Positions 1-8,706 of a DNA stretch of 64,000 nt are shown here, in pieces. A program made the translations under genes and the position numbers. Origin of the DNA: Streptomyces sp. NBC_00162 (lineage in GTDB: Bacteria; Actinomycetota; Actinomycetes; Streptomycetales; Streptomycetaceae); NCBI RefSeq assembly GCF_024611995.1, contig NZ_CP102509.1, forward strand, positions 7,812,001 through 7,876,000, given 5' to 3'. The notes beneath the pieces are model-generated. The model searched no databases. It had not been told where the DNA came from and saw only the letters and a program-made list of their open reading frames with translations. The number at the start of each line of letters is the position of its first letter. The stretch's first letter is position 1.

Positions 1-2172
1 CTGGAGACCGACCGTGTCGAACGGGAGCGCGTCGGGCGGCCGCTCGAGGGCATGCTCGGCGGGTACATGGAGGAAGGGAACCCCAGAGTCGAGCTGTACC
101 AGCGGCTGGCCGGGGCGGCCGAGCGCTGCGGCGCGCAGGAGGCTGCGGCAGGCCATCGCAGGCAGGCGGACGAATGGCGCGAGGAGGGCCCGCGCTCCGA
201 CCAGGAGCGGATCCTGCGGATGATCTACGAATCGGTGGTCAGCCTGCGGGAGGGTGACGCCGACCGGGCCTTCCGCTTCCTGGACCTGGCGGGCCCGCTC
301 GCCCAGCGTGAAGCGGCGTGGTCAACGGTCAAGCAGATCCTCGCGTTCGTCCACCACTCCCGCGCGAAGGCCCTCTCCGAGCTGGGCCTCGAGCGCACCG
401 CGCTCCAGCACATCGCCGAGGCCCGGGCGTGCAACGCGGGCAACGCCGACCGGCTGTCGGCCGACTGGAGGGTCACCGCCGGGATCCTGGGCAAGCGCCC
501 CGCCCTGGGTGATCCCCTCGAGGCGTACGAGCACGTCCTGCACCTGTCCGGCGTGCCCGGCCGGGACGGTGACCCGCTGCTGTGGCGGCCGCGCCGGGTG
601 CCCGGCGAGCCGGTGCGCATCGAGCACCCCGAACGGGCCTGGGCGGTCATCGGCCCGATGGCTCGCGCCGCCTGGGACACCGGGGAGCCCGAGACCGCCG
701 CGGCCGTTCTCGAACTCGGCGTCGACCTGGCCGACCTGGTGCGGGCCCAGCAGACCGACCCGGCGCTGCGGCGCCGGATCCAGGACGAGCGCGCCGACGT
801 GTACGAACTGCTCACCCGCTACCGGGTCGACGGCTACGGCAGCACGGAGGCCGCGTTCACGGTCTCCGAGCGGCTGCGGGCACGGTCCCTGCTCGATGCC
901 ATGAGCACGGCGGAACTCCGCGCGCCCACCGGAGTGCCGGGTGAACTGCTGGCCAGGGAAGCCGCCTTGCTGCGCGAGCGGACCGCCGTGGAACAGGCCC
1001 TGCACACCGACTGGGCCCTGCACCACGACATCGGGCGGAAGCTGGCAGCCGTGTGGACCGCCATCGCCGAGCGCTGCCCGGCGGCCGAGGAGTACGTCGC
1101 CATCCGCCGCGCGACGGTGACAGCACCGGGCGCCGTCCTCGAGGAACTCGCGGGTGAGCGGGTCGTGGTGGCCTCGTACGCGCAGCTCGGCGACGGCCGC
1201 ACCGTGCTGTTCACGCTCGACCCCCGCCACGGGCTCGCCGTCACCGGGATCGACGCGGACGGCGAGCGGATGCTCCGCTTCATCGCGGACAACCTCGGCA
1301 GCGCGGGCCGGGTCCGCGAGATGGCCATCGACATGCCGGGGCTCTTCCAGCAGGTGCTGGGCCCTCTCGTGGCCCCGCTGAAGGGGCTGACCGCCCCAGG
1401 GGACACCGTGCTGATCTGCCCGACGGGCGCCCTGCACAACGTACCGTTCCACGCCCTGTCACCAGACGGCGGCGCCACGCTCCTGGACCGCAACCCCGTC
1501 GGCTACCTGCCCAGCGTGTCCCTGCTCCGTACGCTCGGCCACCGCACGGCGGGCAACGGCAGGGGAGCCGTCGTGCTGGGAGACCCCGGCGGGGACCTGC
1601 CCCACGCCCGCTCCGAGGCGCGGCTGCTCGGTGCGCGCCTGGGGACCGATCCCCTGATCGGCGAGGCGGCCACCAGGGAGCGGGTCCTGCGTGACATGGC
1701 CGGCGCGGAGATCCTGCACGCCGCCTGCCACGCCTCGTTCCAGGACGACGATCCGCTCGCCTCCGGCCTGCTCCTCGCCGACGGCGTGCTCACCGGCCAC
1801 GACATACTCCGGCAGAACTGGCACGGGGTCCGGCTGGCGGTGCTCTCCGCCTGCGAGACGGGGCTGGGACGCACCGGCCGCACCGACGAGACGCTGGGCC
1901 TGAGCCGGGCCCTCCTGTTCGCCGGAGTACGGTCACTGATCATGAGCCTGTGGCGGGTCCCCGATGCGGCGACCGCCTCGATCATGGGCGACTTCCACGA
2001 CCTCACCCTGTCCGGCGAACGGCCGGACCAGGCCCTGCGCACCGCGATGCTGGCGGCGCGCGACCGTCCCGGCGGAGACCGGCTGGACCGATGGGCCGCC
2101 TTCTGCCTCCTCGGCGAATGGCGTGCCCCCCACCCCACAGGAAAGGGAGCGCCGCATGCCGGACACCGCTGA
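1..2172 (+). CDS. CHAT-domain (caspase-like) peptidase, N terminus cut by window edge
   Basis: The frame is open from the first base, so the true start lies outside the window; 723 residues are visible. The first half is helical and TPR-like (AERCGAQEAAAGHRRQ, LELGVDLADLVRAQQ). The last 350 residues form a CHAT peptidase domain: the catalytic His is in LHAACH (codon 1729-1731) and the catalytic Cys in LSACETG (codon 1852-1854), followed by the usual LSRALLFAGVRSLIMSLW strand-helix. CHAT proteins are clan CD peptidases related to caspases and separase, usually activated by a sensor or scaffold. The stop overlaps the next gene by 17 bp, so the two are translationally coupled and the partner may be substrate, effector or regulator. 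The fold call is sure; the role is unknown. Confidence 0.9.
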   Translation: METDRVERERVGRPLEGMLGGYMEEGNPRVELYQRLAGAAERCGAQEAAAGHRRQADEWREEGPRSDQERILRMIYESVVSLREGDADRAFRFLDLAGPLAQREAAWSTVKQILAFVHHSRAKALSELGLERTALQHIAEARACNAGNADRLSADWRVTAGILGKRPALGDPLEAYEHVLHLSGVPGRDGDPLLWRPRRVPGEPVRIEHPERAWAVIGPMARAAWDTGEPETAAAVLELGVDLADLVRAQQTDPALRRRIQDERADVYELLTRYRVDGYGSTEAAFTVSERLRARSLLDAMSTAELRAPTGVPGELLAREAALLRERTAVEQALHTDWALHHDIGRKLAAVWTAIAERCPAAEEYVAIRRATVTAPGAVLEELAGERVVVASYAQLGDGRTVLFTLDPRHGLAVTGIDADGERMLRFIADNLGSAGRVREMAIDMPGLFQQVLGPLVAPLKGLTAPGDTVLICPTGALHNVPFHALSPDGGATLLDRNPVGYLPSVSLLRTLGHRTAGNGRGAVVLGDPGGDLPHARSEARLLGARLGTDPLIGEAATRERVLRDMAGAEILHAACHASFQDDDPLASGLLLADGVLTGHDILRQNWHGVRLAVLSACETGLGRTGRTDETLGLSRALLFAGVRSLIMSLWRVPDAATASIMGDFHDLTLSGERPDQALRTAMLAARDRPGGDRLDRWAAFCLLGEWRAPHPTGKGAPHAGHR

Positions 2173-2860
2173 ATCCGCCGAACTGTCGGAACAACTGCCG
2201 CCGGGCTTCGACCTGGTCGGCCTGGTGGCCCCGACGGTCGAGGAGGACGAGCCCGACCGGGCCTATCAGCGGGTCGACGAGGCGACCGTCAGCCTGTTGC
2301 GGCGCGAGACCCGGATCGGCCTGGCCCGCGGCGAGGTCACGGTCGTCGAGACCGGGGACCCGTCCGTCCAGGGATACGACATCCCGCTGATCTGCGTCGT
2401 CCAGACCCACCCCGAATGCACGGTGCGCTGGTCGCGGCTGGTGCTCGACCTCTCGCCCTCGCCGGGCGCCACCATCGCGGACATGTCGCCCACCCTGGTG
2501 GAGGGCGAGGAGCCCATCGAGATCGAGACCAGCCTGGGAGCGGGCCTCAGCTTCAGCGCGGCTGGCGCCGCCCTCGGCGCCGACCTCACGCCCCAGCTGA
2601 TCAGACGGCGCACCGTCTACTGCCCGCGCATCACGTCCTCGGGCATCGGATTCACCACCGCCTACTGGGACTTCCACGCCTCCGACCGGGAATTCCTGCA
2701 CGTCAACGAGGAGTTGCGGCTGCTGGTGCAGGCTCCCGCCGGAACCGCCGTCGACGCCGTGGTCACCATGCGCGCCCGCGTGCTTCCCCGCGGGCTGGGC
2801 CGCGTCGTCCGCCTCTCCGGAAAGCTCGCGGGCTTCGAGGGCCCGTGCAGGCTGACGTAG
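2156..2860 (+). CDS. Unknown 234-residue protein coupled to the CHAT peptidase
   Basis: The ATG at 2156 follows an AGGAAAGGGAG ribosome site and lies inside the 3' end of the CHAT gene. I do not recognise the family. The N terminus is acidic (MPDTAESAELSEQ). A central stretch rich in Gly, Ala and Ser (ETSLGAGLSFSAAGAALGADL) could be a membrane-active or flexible segment. The C-terminal half looks beta-rich and ends VVRLSGKLAGFEGPCRLT. There is no signal peptide and no clear transmembrane helix, so it is probably cytosolic. The 17-bp overlap with a caspase-like peptidase makes it a candidate substrate or effector, but this is inference from position only. Confidence 0.75.
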   Translation: MPDTAESAELSEQLPPGFDLVGLVAPTVEEDEPDRAYQRVDEATVSLLRRETRIGLARGEVTVVETGDPSVQGYDIPLICVVQTHPECTVRWSRLVLDLSPSPGATIADMSPTLVEGEEPIEIETSLGAGLSFSAAGAALGADLTPQLIRRRTVYCPRITSSGIGFTTAYWDFHASDREFLHVNEELRLLVQAPAGTAVDAVVTMRARVLPRGLGRVVRLSGKLAGFEGPCRLT

Positions 2861-2881
2861 CCGTGTCCCACGCGGCGGCCG

Positions 2882-4078
2882 TCACCTGCACAAGGCGGTG
2901 TCGACGAGGGCCTGGGCGTTGTCGACGTGCTGTCCCGTGGGCGCTCCGACGGCGGTGACGGCCACCGCGGCGGCGCGGCCGTCATCGGTGACCGCGTTGC
3001 GCGTGGAGTAGCCGGGGATGTCACCGCCGTGGCCCCACGCCAGGCCGCCGCAGCTCAGCGGGGTACTGGTCACTCCCAGCCCGAACCGGACACCGGTCCC
3101 CAGCCCGGTGTCGTCGGGCACCTCCACGGTGGTGCGCATCTGGGCGAGCTCCGCGGGCCCCAGGAGCCTGCCGCCGACAAGGGCGGCGAAGAAGCGGTTC
3201 AAGTCAGCCGGGGTGGAGATCAGTTGCCCGGCGGCCCATCCCCAGGAGGGGTCCAGGCGTGTGATGTCCTCCAGCGGACCTCCGGGCTTCGCCGCGTGGT
3301 AGCCCTGGGGGTGGGCTTCCCGGATGCCCTCGTCACCCACGCCGGGGAAGTAGGTGTGGCGCAGTCCGATGCGGTCGATGACGCGGTGGGTGATCTGCTC
3401 GGCCAGCGGGCGGCCGGTGACCTTCTCGACGAGCAGACCGGCCAGGACGTAGTTGGTGTTGCTGTACGACCAGCCGGTCCCGGGCGCGAAGAGCGCCTTG
3501 TGGGCCAGCGCCACGTCGAGCAGGGCGCGGGGCTGGTAGTAGGTGTGGCGCCTTTCACCGATGTAGTCGGCGACCATGAAGTCGGTGTAGTTGGGCAGTC
3601 CGCTGGTGTGCTGGAGCAGCTGGCGCACCGTGATGCGGCGGCCGTCGATGCCCTCGCCCCGGACCAGGTCCGGCAGGTACTCCTCGATCGGGGCATCGAG
3701 GGTGATCCTGCCCTCGCCGACCAGCTGCAGTACGACCGTGGCGGTGAAGGCCTTGGTGTTGCTCCCGGCCCGCACCTGCCCGTCGACCGGAACCTTCGCC
3801 CCGGTCCGCAAGTCCGCGACACCGGCCGTGTAGTTGCGGGTGCGCCCGTCACGGTCGACGGTGGCCGCCAGGGCGGCGGGGTACCGGTCGTCGCGCACCA
3901 GACGCTCCAGTCCCTGCCGCACCAGATCACCCGAGCCGTGGGTCTGCGCCGCGGCCGCGGGGAGCGTGCCGCCCACGGCCAGGGCCGCGGCCATCACCGC
4001 CACCATCGCGATTCCCCGCCGTAACCCTGAGGACGAGAGGACGCGAACGGACGGGAGCCGACGTGAACGGTCGGTCAT
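2882..4078 (-). CDS. Secreted serine hydrolase, beta-lactamase/DD-peptidase (R61) family
   Basis: 398 residues from the ATG at 4078, which has a good AAGGAGGG ribosome site; longer upstream starts lack one. A Sec-type signal peptide (MVAVMAAALAVGGTLPAAAA) precedes a penicillin-binding transpeptidase-like domain. The nucleophile motif SxxK is SNTK in RAGSNTKAF, the second motif is YSN in GWSYSNTNY, and the third is HGG in WGHGGDIPG in place of KTG, the arrangement of the Streptomyces R61 DD-carboxypeptidase. It likely cleaves D-Ala-D-Ala peptides outside the cell; an esterase role cannot be excluded. Codon 19 is TTA (4022-4024), so translation may need the bldA tRNA. It is convergent with the previous gene and divergent from 4322. 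Confidence 0.88.
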   Translation of the reverse strand: MTDRSRRLPSVRVLSSSGLRRGIAMVAVMAAALAVGGTLPAAAAQTHGSGDLVRQGLERLVRDDRYPAALAATVDRDGRTRNYTAGVADLRTGAKVPVDGQVRAGSNTKAFTATVVLQLVGEGRITLDAPIEEYLPDLVRGEGIDGRRITVRQLLQHTSGLPNYTDFMVADYIGERRHTYYQPRALLDVALAHKALFAPGTGWSYSNTNYVLAGLLVEKVTGRPLAEQITHRVIDRIGLRHTYFPGVGDEGIREAHPQGYHAAKPGGPLEDITRLDPSWGWAAGQLISTPADLNRFFAALVGGRLLGPAELAQMRTTVEVPDDTGLGTGVRFGLGVTSTPLSCGGLAWGHGGDIPGYSTRNAVTDDGRAAAVAVTAVGAPTGQHVDNAQALVDTALCR

Positions 4079-4321
4079 GGGAAACCCTCCTTGTGCACCC
4101 TGCCGGGCGCATCGATCATGCGGATGCCCCGAGACTAGGAAGCGGACCCGGTCCGGCACATCGCCCGCGGGTCCGAGGCCCCGGGTCCTGCCCGCACGCC
4201 CACGACCAGGACCCACATCCCACCCGGGACTCCTCCTCCGGAGTGAGCCGCCGTCCGACTCCAGCCGGTAGTGAATCGGTATGTGATGCTGGGACAATTA
4301 CCGTTTGACTGGGGGAGTTTG

Positions 4322-4726
4322 ATGGATCCGGAGATCGCCGCGCTGGCGGCAAGCGCGGGGACGGCTTTGGTCACCGCACTGGCCACGGAGGCCTGGCAGA
4401 GCGCGAGTGAGGGACTGGTCGCGTTGTGGCGGCGTGTGCTTCCGGGGCGGGCCGATGCCGTGGAGGCCGAACTCGAAGCGACACGGGGTGATCTCCTCGG
4501 CGCGCGCGACGAAGGGGACGAGGAGACCCCGGCCGAGCTGGCCGCGGAATGGCAGGGCCGGCTCCGGCGGCTGCTGAGCGCGCACCCGGAGGCGGCCGAC
4601 GAGCTGCGCACCCTGCTGGCCCAGGCGCAGCCGCCCGCCGCGCCCGTGATCACCCAGCACGCCACCGCATCGGGGAACAGCCGCGTCTACCAGGCCGGCC
4701 GGAACATGAACATCGGTCCGCGGTGA
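4322..4726 (+). CDS. Small protein ending in a YQAG motif, partner of STAND protein
   Basis: 134 residues from the ATG at 4322, preceded by GGGGGAG four bases upstream. The N terminus is a hydrophobic Ala-rich helix (AALAASAGTALVTALATE) followed by a charged helical region that may be a coiled coil. The last residues read NSRVYQAGRNMNIGPR. The same pattern, GRIYQASGDQHI, opens the next protein. The stop overlaps the next GTG start (GTGA), so the two proteins are made together, probably as partners. I do not know a function for this family; shared short tags in neighbouring genes are typical of STAND-NTPase signalling pairs, which is the basis for the guess. Confidence 0.78.
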   Translation: MDPEIAALAASAGTALVTALATEAWQSASEGLVALWRRVLPGRADAVEAELEATRGDLLGARDEGDEETPAELAAEWQGRLRRLLSAHPEAADELRTLLAQAQPPAAPVITQHATASGNSRVYQAGRNMNIGPR

Positions 4727-6855
4727 ACGGACGCATGGAAAGCCGTGCCAGCGGCCACGGCCGGATCTACCAGGCCTCCGGCGACCAGCACATCGTCGAA
4801 CACCACCACCACGCCCCCTCGTGGTCCGGCCCGGACACGGTACGCAGCCCCGCACTGGGCCGCACCCCGCTCGTACTCCGCGACCGCGTCGAGCTGATGG
4901 ACACGCTGCGGGCCTCCGTCGCCCCGGGCGCGGGCGGCCAGGTCCACGTCCTCCACGGACTCGGCGGCTGCGGCAAGACCGCCGTCGCCTGCGCGCTCTT
5001 CGAGCACGCGACCGCGGACGGGGGCGGGGGCCGCGTCGGCCTGTGGGTGAACGCCTCAGACACCACCTCGCTGCGCTCCGGCATGCTGGCCGTCGCCGCC
5101 GACCGCGGCGCCGCAGAGGGCGAGCTGATGGCCGCACGCAGCGGACTGCGGGCTGCGGCGGACCTGGTCTGGGACCACCTGGACCGGTCCGACCGGCCCT
5201 GGCTGCTGGTCATCGACAACGCCGACGATCCCGCCGTACTCCGCGACGGCGGCTGGCTGCGCAGCAGCCCGCGCGGCGCCGTACTGGTCACGAGCCGTCA
5301 GGCCTCGAGCCGTTGGTGGCCCGGAGCGGAACTGCTCCAGGTGGGTGTACTGCCGCGTGCGGACGCCGCCCAGGTGCTCCGCGACCTCGCTCCCGGAGCC
5401 GGGACGGCCGAGGAGGCGGAGGAGATCGCCGACCGGCTGGGCCGGCTGCCGCTCGCCCTCACCCTCGCCGGCACCTTCCTCGCGCATCAGGTGATCAGCC
5501 CCTGGACGCTGACCGAGTACGGACAGCGCCTGGACATCGACCTGATCGACCAGGGAGCCGTGGGAACCGCCGGCGACGCACGCCACCTGGTCAGCAGCAC
5601 CTGGGAACTCTCCCTCGACGCCGTCGCCGACCAGGGCCTGCCCGAGGCCCAGACCCTGCTCCGCCTGCTGGCCTGCTGGGCGAGCGATCCGCTCCCGCTC
5701 TCGGTGCTGGCCGGTCTCGACCTGGGCGCGGACCTCCCGGCCGGGCGCGTCGAGCCGGCGCTGCGGGGCCTGCTGGACCATTCCCTGACCGAGCTCGTGC
5801 CGGGCCCTCCGCGCAGCCTGCGGACCCACGGGGTCCTCCTCGACAGCGTGGCCCGCAGTACCCCCGCGGAGCAGCGCGGGAACCTTGCCGCCAAGGCCGC
5901 CCAGCTGTTGCTGGCGGTCCTGCCGGAGACACCCGAGCGCGGCATCGAGGCGGCCCCGTTCCGGCCGCTGGCACCCCACGTGCTGGCGCTGCTCCGACGG
6001 GTGTCGGAACGACAGGACGTGGACCGGTCGGTCGTGGAATCGGCGGCGGAGTGCGCGTTGCGGCTCGCCGTCAATCTCCACCGGTCGGGCGATTCCGCCT
6101 CCGCGCTGGCGGTCGGGGTCCGGGCCGTGGACCTGGCGAAGGCAGGACTGGGCGACGACCACCCGCTGGTCGTGCGGCTCCGGCAGCGCGTGGCGCGGAC
6201 ACTGCGCCGCCTCGGCCGCTTCGCGGAAGCGGAGACCCTCGCGCGGCGGACCCTCGCCGACTGCGAGCGGCTGTTCGGACCGACCGGCCTGGACACGCTC
6301 GAGAGCTGTGCGGTCCTGGCGCTCGTCCTGTGGACGGACGGCCGGGAGGCCGAAGGCGCGGCCCTGATGCAACGATCCCTGGAGGGCTGGACCGAGGTCC
6401 TGGGACCTCTGCACCCGGTGACACTCAGGGCGCGCTACATCATCCTGGAACTCCTCCGAGGTCCGGACCTGGACCGGGCGATCGAAGGGGCGCCGGCCCT
6501 GATCAGGGAGTGCGCCGACACCATGGGGCCGGACCACACGATCACCATGATGGCGCAGCTCAACTACGCGAACGCCCTGTTCTACGCCGGCCGGCCCGCC
6601 GCCGCGCTTCCGCCCGCCCGCCAGGCGTTCGCGGCAGCCGAGCGGCGTTACGGGTCCGACTACCAGATCACCCTGGCCTCCCGGTCACTCCTCGCGCTGA
6701 CCCTCGCGGGCGTCGGCGAATTCCCCGAGGCGATCGAGCTGATGGAGGTGGTCGTGGAGAAGCGGACTCGAATCCTCGGGCCGGATCACGGCTGGACGCG
6801 GAACTCCGTGGACAACCTGGCCGACCTCCGGGCCTCCATAGCGCCCACCCGCTGA
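4723..6855 (+). CDS. NB-ARC/TPR STAND NTPase with N-terminal YQA motif
   Basis: 710 residues from GTG 4723, which overlaps the upstream stop; ATG 4735 is the alternative. Order of parts: YQA motif (residues 13-22), a short His run (HHHH), an NB-ARC NTPase with Walker A GLGGCGKT (79-86), Walker B LLVIDNADD (161-169), a sensor-like LVTSR (188-192) and GxP motif GRLP (240-243), then winged-helix-like and tetratricopeptide repeats to the C terminus (paired helices such as ALAVGVRAVDLAKAGLGDDHPLVVRL). STAND proteins of this type are switches that assemble after ligand binding. No catalytic effector domain is fused, so the effector should be a partner, most simply the coupled 134-residue protein. 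Family certain, ligand and output unknown. Confidence 0.88.
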   Translation: MNGRMESRASGHGRIYQASGDQHIVEHHHHAPSWSGPDTVRSPALGRTPLVLRDRVELMDTLRASVAPGAGGQVHVLHGLGGCGKTAVACALFEHATADGGGGRVGLWVNASDTTSLRSGMLAVAADRGAAEGELMAARSGLRAAADLVWDHLDRSDRPWLLVIDNADDPAVLRDGGWLRSSPRGAVLVTSRQASSRWWPGAELLQVGVLPRADAAQVLRDLAPGAGTAEEAEEIADRLGRLPLALTLAGTFLAHQVISPWTLTEYGQRLDIDLIDQGAVGTAGDARHLVSSTWELSLDAVADQGLPEAQTLLRLLACWASDPLPLSVLAGLDLGADLPAGRVEPALRGLLDHSLTELVPGPPRSLRTHGVLLDSVARSTPAEQRGNLAAKAAQLLLAVLPETPERGIEAAPFRPLAPHVLALLRRVSERQDVDRSVVESAAECALRLAVNLHRSGDSASALAVGVRAVDLAKAGLGDDHPLVVRLRQRVARTLRRLGRFAEAETLARRTLADCERLFGPTGLDTLESCAVLALVLWTDGREAEGAALMQRSLEGWTEVLGPLHPVTLRARYIILELLRGPDLDRAIEGAPALIRECADTMGPDHTITMMAQLNYANALFYAGRPAAALPPARQAFAAAERRYGSDYQITLASRSLLALTLAGVGEFPEAIELMEVVVEKRTRILGPDHGWTRNSVDNLADLRASIAPTR

Positions 6856-6866
6856 CGATCCCGTCA

Positions 6867-6904
6867 CCGCCCGCCTCGGCCGTCCTTCGGCCGGGGGCGG
6901 GCGG
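6867..6904. terminator. Likely bidirectional terminator between convergent genes
   Basis: A long GC-rich imperfect hairpin (CCGCCCGCC and CGGCCG arms around TCCTT) lies between the STAND gene and the CHRD gene, which converge here. There is no U-tract, as is usual in streptomycetes. Confidence 0.5.
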
Positions 6905-6942
6905 CGGCGGCGGTCGCGATGTGCCAGGGGTGTCGTGCGGGG

Positions 6943-7908
6943 TCAGCGGAACAGCTGGCCGCGCACCGCTCCGTCGGGGAACTCCGTGGTGTGGATGTTG
7001 GAGTAGTAGTCGCGGGGGTTCTCCTGGACCCGGCGGACGTCGTCGGCGTTCTGCCCCGCCAGTCGGCCGGATACTGCGAAGATCCCGTCGGGCACGGGCT
7101 TGTCGAGCAGGTTGAAGACCACGTCGCCGTTCTTGCCGAACGGCCCGCGGTGAATGTGCCCCAGCGTCGGGCTCTTGATGTTGACCCACGCCAGCGAGTA
7201 GTCGAGGTTCGTCCCCGAGGGCTGCAGGAAGGTCACGGCGTAGCCGTCGGGGTCACCGACCTTGGAGGTGTCGGTCTTCGGTACTTCCTGGGCTCCGTTG
7301 GACAGCGCGCGGAGCTTGCCGCCCTTGAGGATGGAGAGCGGGTTGACCGGGCGGTTGAGGGGCCCGAGCTGGCCGCGTACCGCTCCGCCCGGGAACTCGG
7401 CACTGTGCAGGTTGACGTAGAAGCCGGCCGGGTTGGTCTGCAGGCGCTGCGCGAGCGCCGCGTCGGTGACGGATACCTGGCCGGCGGCGGAGTGGACGGT
7501 GGAGGGCATCGCACTGCCGAAGAGGGGTACCTTCACCGCGCCGTTCTGCCCCGCCGCGCCCTCGTGGATGTGGCCGAGGCTGGGCACGAGCCCCTTCCAG
7601 TTCAGCGAGAACGTCACACGGTCGCCCTTGACCTGCACCAGCGCGACCGCTTCACCGTCCGGGTCGTCGACGCCCGGCCCACCGGTGACCGGTACCTCCT
7701 GGTCGCCGTCGAGCCGCGCGACGAGCGTCACGGCCCGGCCGGACGACGGAGTCGTGAACGCGGCGGCCGACCCGGCGGTGCCCGGCGCGGAGCCGTGTCC
7801 GCCGTGCCCGTCGTCGGCGTTCGCGGGGATGACGGTGGTGGCTCCCACCGCGAGCACGCAGGCCGCGGTCGCCAGAAGTCGCGTCTTCATCTTCTTGGTC
7901 ATGCTCAT
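6943..7908 (-). CDS. Secreted protein with two CHRD domains
   Basis: 321 residues from ATG 7908, with a GGGAGGG ribosome site; ATG 7902 is a possible alternative. The signal peptide is KTRLLATAACVLAVGATTVIPANA. Two copies of the CHRD domain follow; each has the hallmark LDGDQEVPV or LSNGAQEVPK start, a GHIH motif (SLGHIHEG, TLGHIHRG), and a FYVNLHSAEFPGGAVRGQL or YYSNIHTTEFPDGAVRGQL end. CHRD domains occur in chordin and in bacterial exported proteins; the conserved His residues suggest metal binding but no activity is established. The gene is divergent from the lipoprotein at 8081, a pairing that suggests common envelope-stress control. Confidence 0.9.
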   Translation of the reverse strand: MSMTKKMKTRLLATAACVLAVGATTVIPANADDGHGGHGSAPGTAGSAAAFTTPSSGRAVTLVARLDGDQEVPVTGGPGVDDPDGEAVALVQVKGDRVTFSLNWKGLVPSLGHIHEGAAGQNGAVKVPLFGSAMPSTVHSAAGQVSVTDAALAQRLQTNPAGFYVNLHSAEFPGGAVRGQLGPLNRPVNPLSILKGGKLRALSNGAQEVPKTDTSKVGDPDGYAVTFLQPSGTNLDYSLAWVNIKSPTLGHIHRGPFGKNGDVVFNLLDKPVPDGIFAVSGRLAGQNADDVRRVQENPRDYYSNIHTTEFPDGAVRGQLFR

Positions 7909-7957
7909 GTGCGTGATCCCTCCCTGAGATCCCGGCCTTCGGTGGCCGGTCACAGGA

Positions 7958-7985
7958 CATACGGATCTCCCAAGCCCCTTGTTCA
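7958..7985 (-). promoter_or_regulatory. Possible ECF-type promoter for CHRD gene
   Basis: On the minus strand TGAAC is followed after 17 bases by CGTATG, about 50 bp upstream of the ATG. The pattern loosely resembles ECF-sigma promoters of actinomycetes (GGAAC and CGT elements). The region 7909-8080 is noticeably AT-richer than its neighbours. The match is weak. Confidence 0.25.
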
Positions 7986-8080
7986 ATATGGAATTTTCTG
8001 ATTTCGCTTTGAACCATCTGCCGGGAGCGGGTCGTGTGCCACCCGACCAAGCCCCATCCCGTACTGACGGCAGAAGGAAG

Positions 8081-8560
8081 ATGACGATGCGTCCCCTGAA
8101 GACCGGTACCGCCGCCCTCGCACCCGTGCTCGTACTGGCCACGCTGGCCCTGACGGCGTGCGGCGGCGCGGAACCCGCGGCCTCGAAGCCGGCGCCCTCG
8201 ACGGGCGCCGCCTCCGTCCGCGTCTCCGACTCCCCACTCGGCCCGATCCTGGTCGACGGAGCGGGCCGGACGCTGTACGGCTTCACCAAGGACCAGGCCG
8301 GCGCGAGCAACTGCGACGCCGAGTGCGTCGCGGTCTGGCCGGCCCTCACCGCGCCGGAGGTCTCGGCGGGACCGGGCACCGAGGCGAAGCTGCTCGCCAA
8401 GACCTCGCTGACCGAGGGCGCCACGCAGGCCAGGTACGGGGACTGGCCGCTCTACTACTACGTGGGGGACGCGGTCGCCGGAGACGTCACCGGTCAGGGC
8501 CTGGACGGCGAGTGGTTCGCGATCGGCGCGGACGGCAAACTCGTCAAGCGCACCGTGTGA
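8081..8560 (+). CDS. Lipoprotein with secreted repeat of unknown function (PF03640 type)
   Basis: 159 residues from ATG 8081 after GAAGGAAG. A type II signal peptide ends in the lipobox LTAC, so the mature protein is attached to the outer face of the membrane. The body carries two copies of a short repeat seen in many actinobacterial lipoproteins: GRTLYGFTKDQAGASNCDAEC followed by WPAL, and WPLYYYVGDAVAGDVTGQG followed by WFAI. The two Cys in the first repeat may form a disulphide. Function is not known for the family; members are often cotranscribed with stress sigma factors. It is divergent from the CHRD gene. Confidence 0.88.
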   Translation: MTMRPLKTGTAALAPVLVLATLALTACGGAEPAASKPAPSTGAASVRVSDSPLGPILVDGAGRTLYGFTKDQAGASNCDAECVAVWPALTAPEVSAGPGTEAKLLAKTSLTEGATQARYGDWPLYYYVGDAVAGDVTGQGLDGEWFAIGADGKLVKRTV

Positions 8561-8683
8561 ACCGGTGGCACGGAACCGGAAGACGGCCGGGTCCGCTGCA
8601 GAAGGCGATCGCGAAGAACGTCGGCGCTTACGAGAGCGCCAACTGACCTCCGGCGCGGGGCACTACGGCCGGCGGCCCGCGCC

Positions 8684-8702
8684 CCCGCCGGAGGCCGGCG
8701 GG
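8684..8702. terminator. Hairpin between convergent lipoprotein and esterase genes
   Basis: Perfect 8-bp arms CCCGCCGG/CCGGCGGG with an AGG loop lie immediately after the esterase stop and downstream of the lipoprotein gene. It could serve both strands. Confidence 0.5.
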
Positions 8703-8706
8703 TCGC

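Noticed and set aside
4723..6855. NB-ARC protein as an Avs or CARD/NLR-like defence sensor with fused effector
   Set aside because: No nuclease, protease or TIR domain is fused; only NTPase and TPR parts are visible.
8557..8646. A 29-codon frame starting with GTGA overlap after the lipoprotein gene
   Set aside because: Too short, no recognisable product and no second line of evidence; left unannotated although the overlap looks like coupling.
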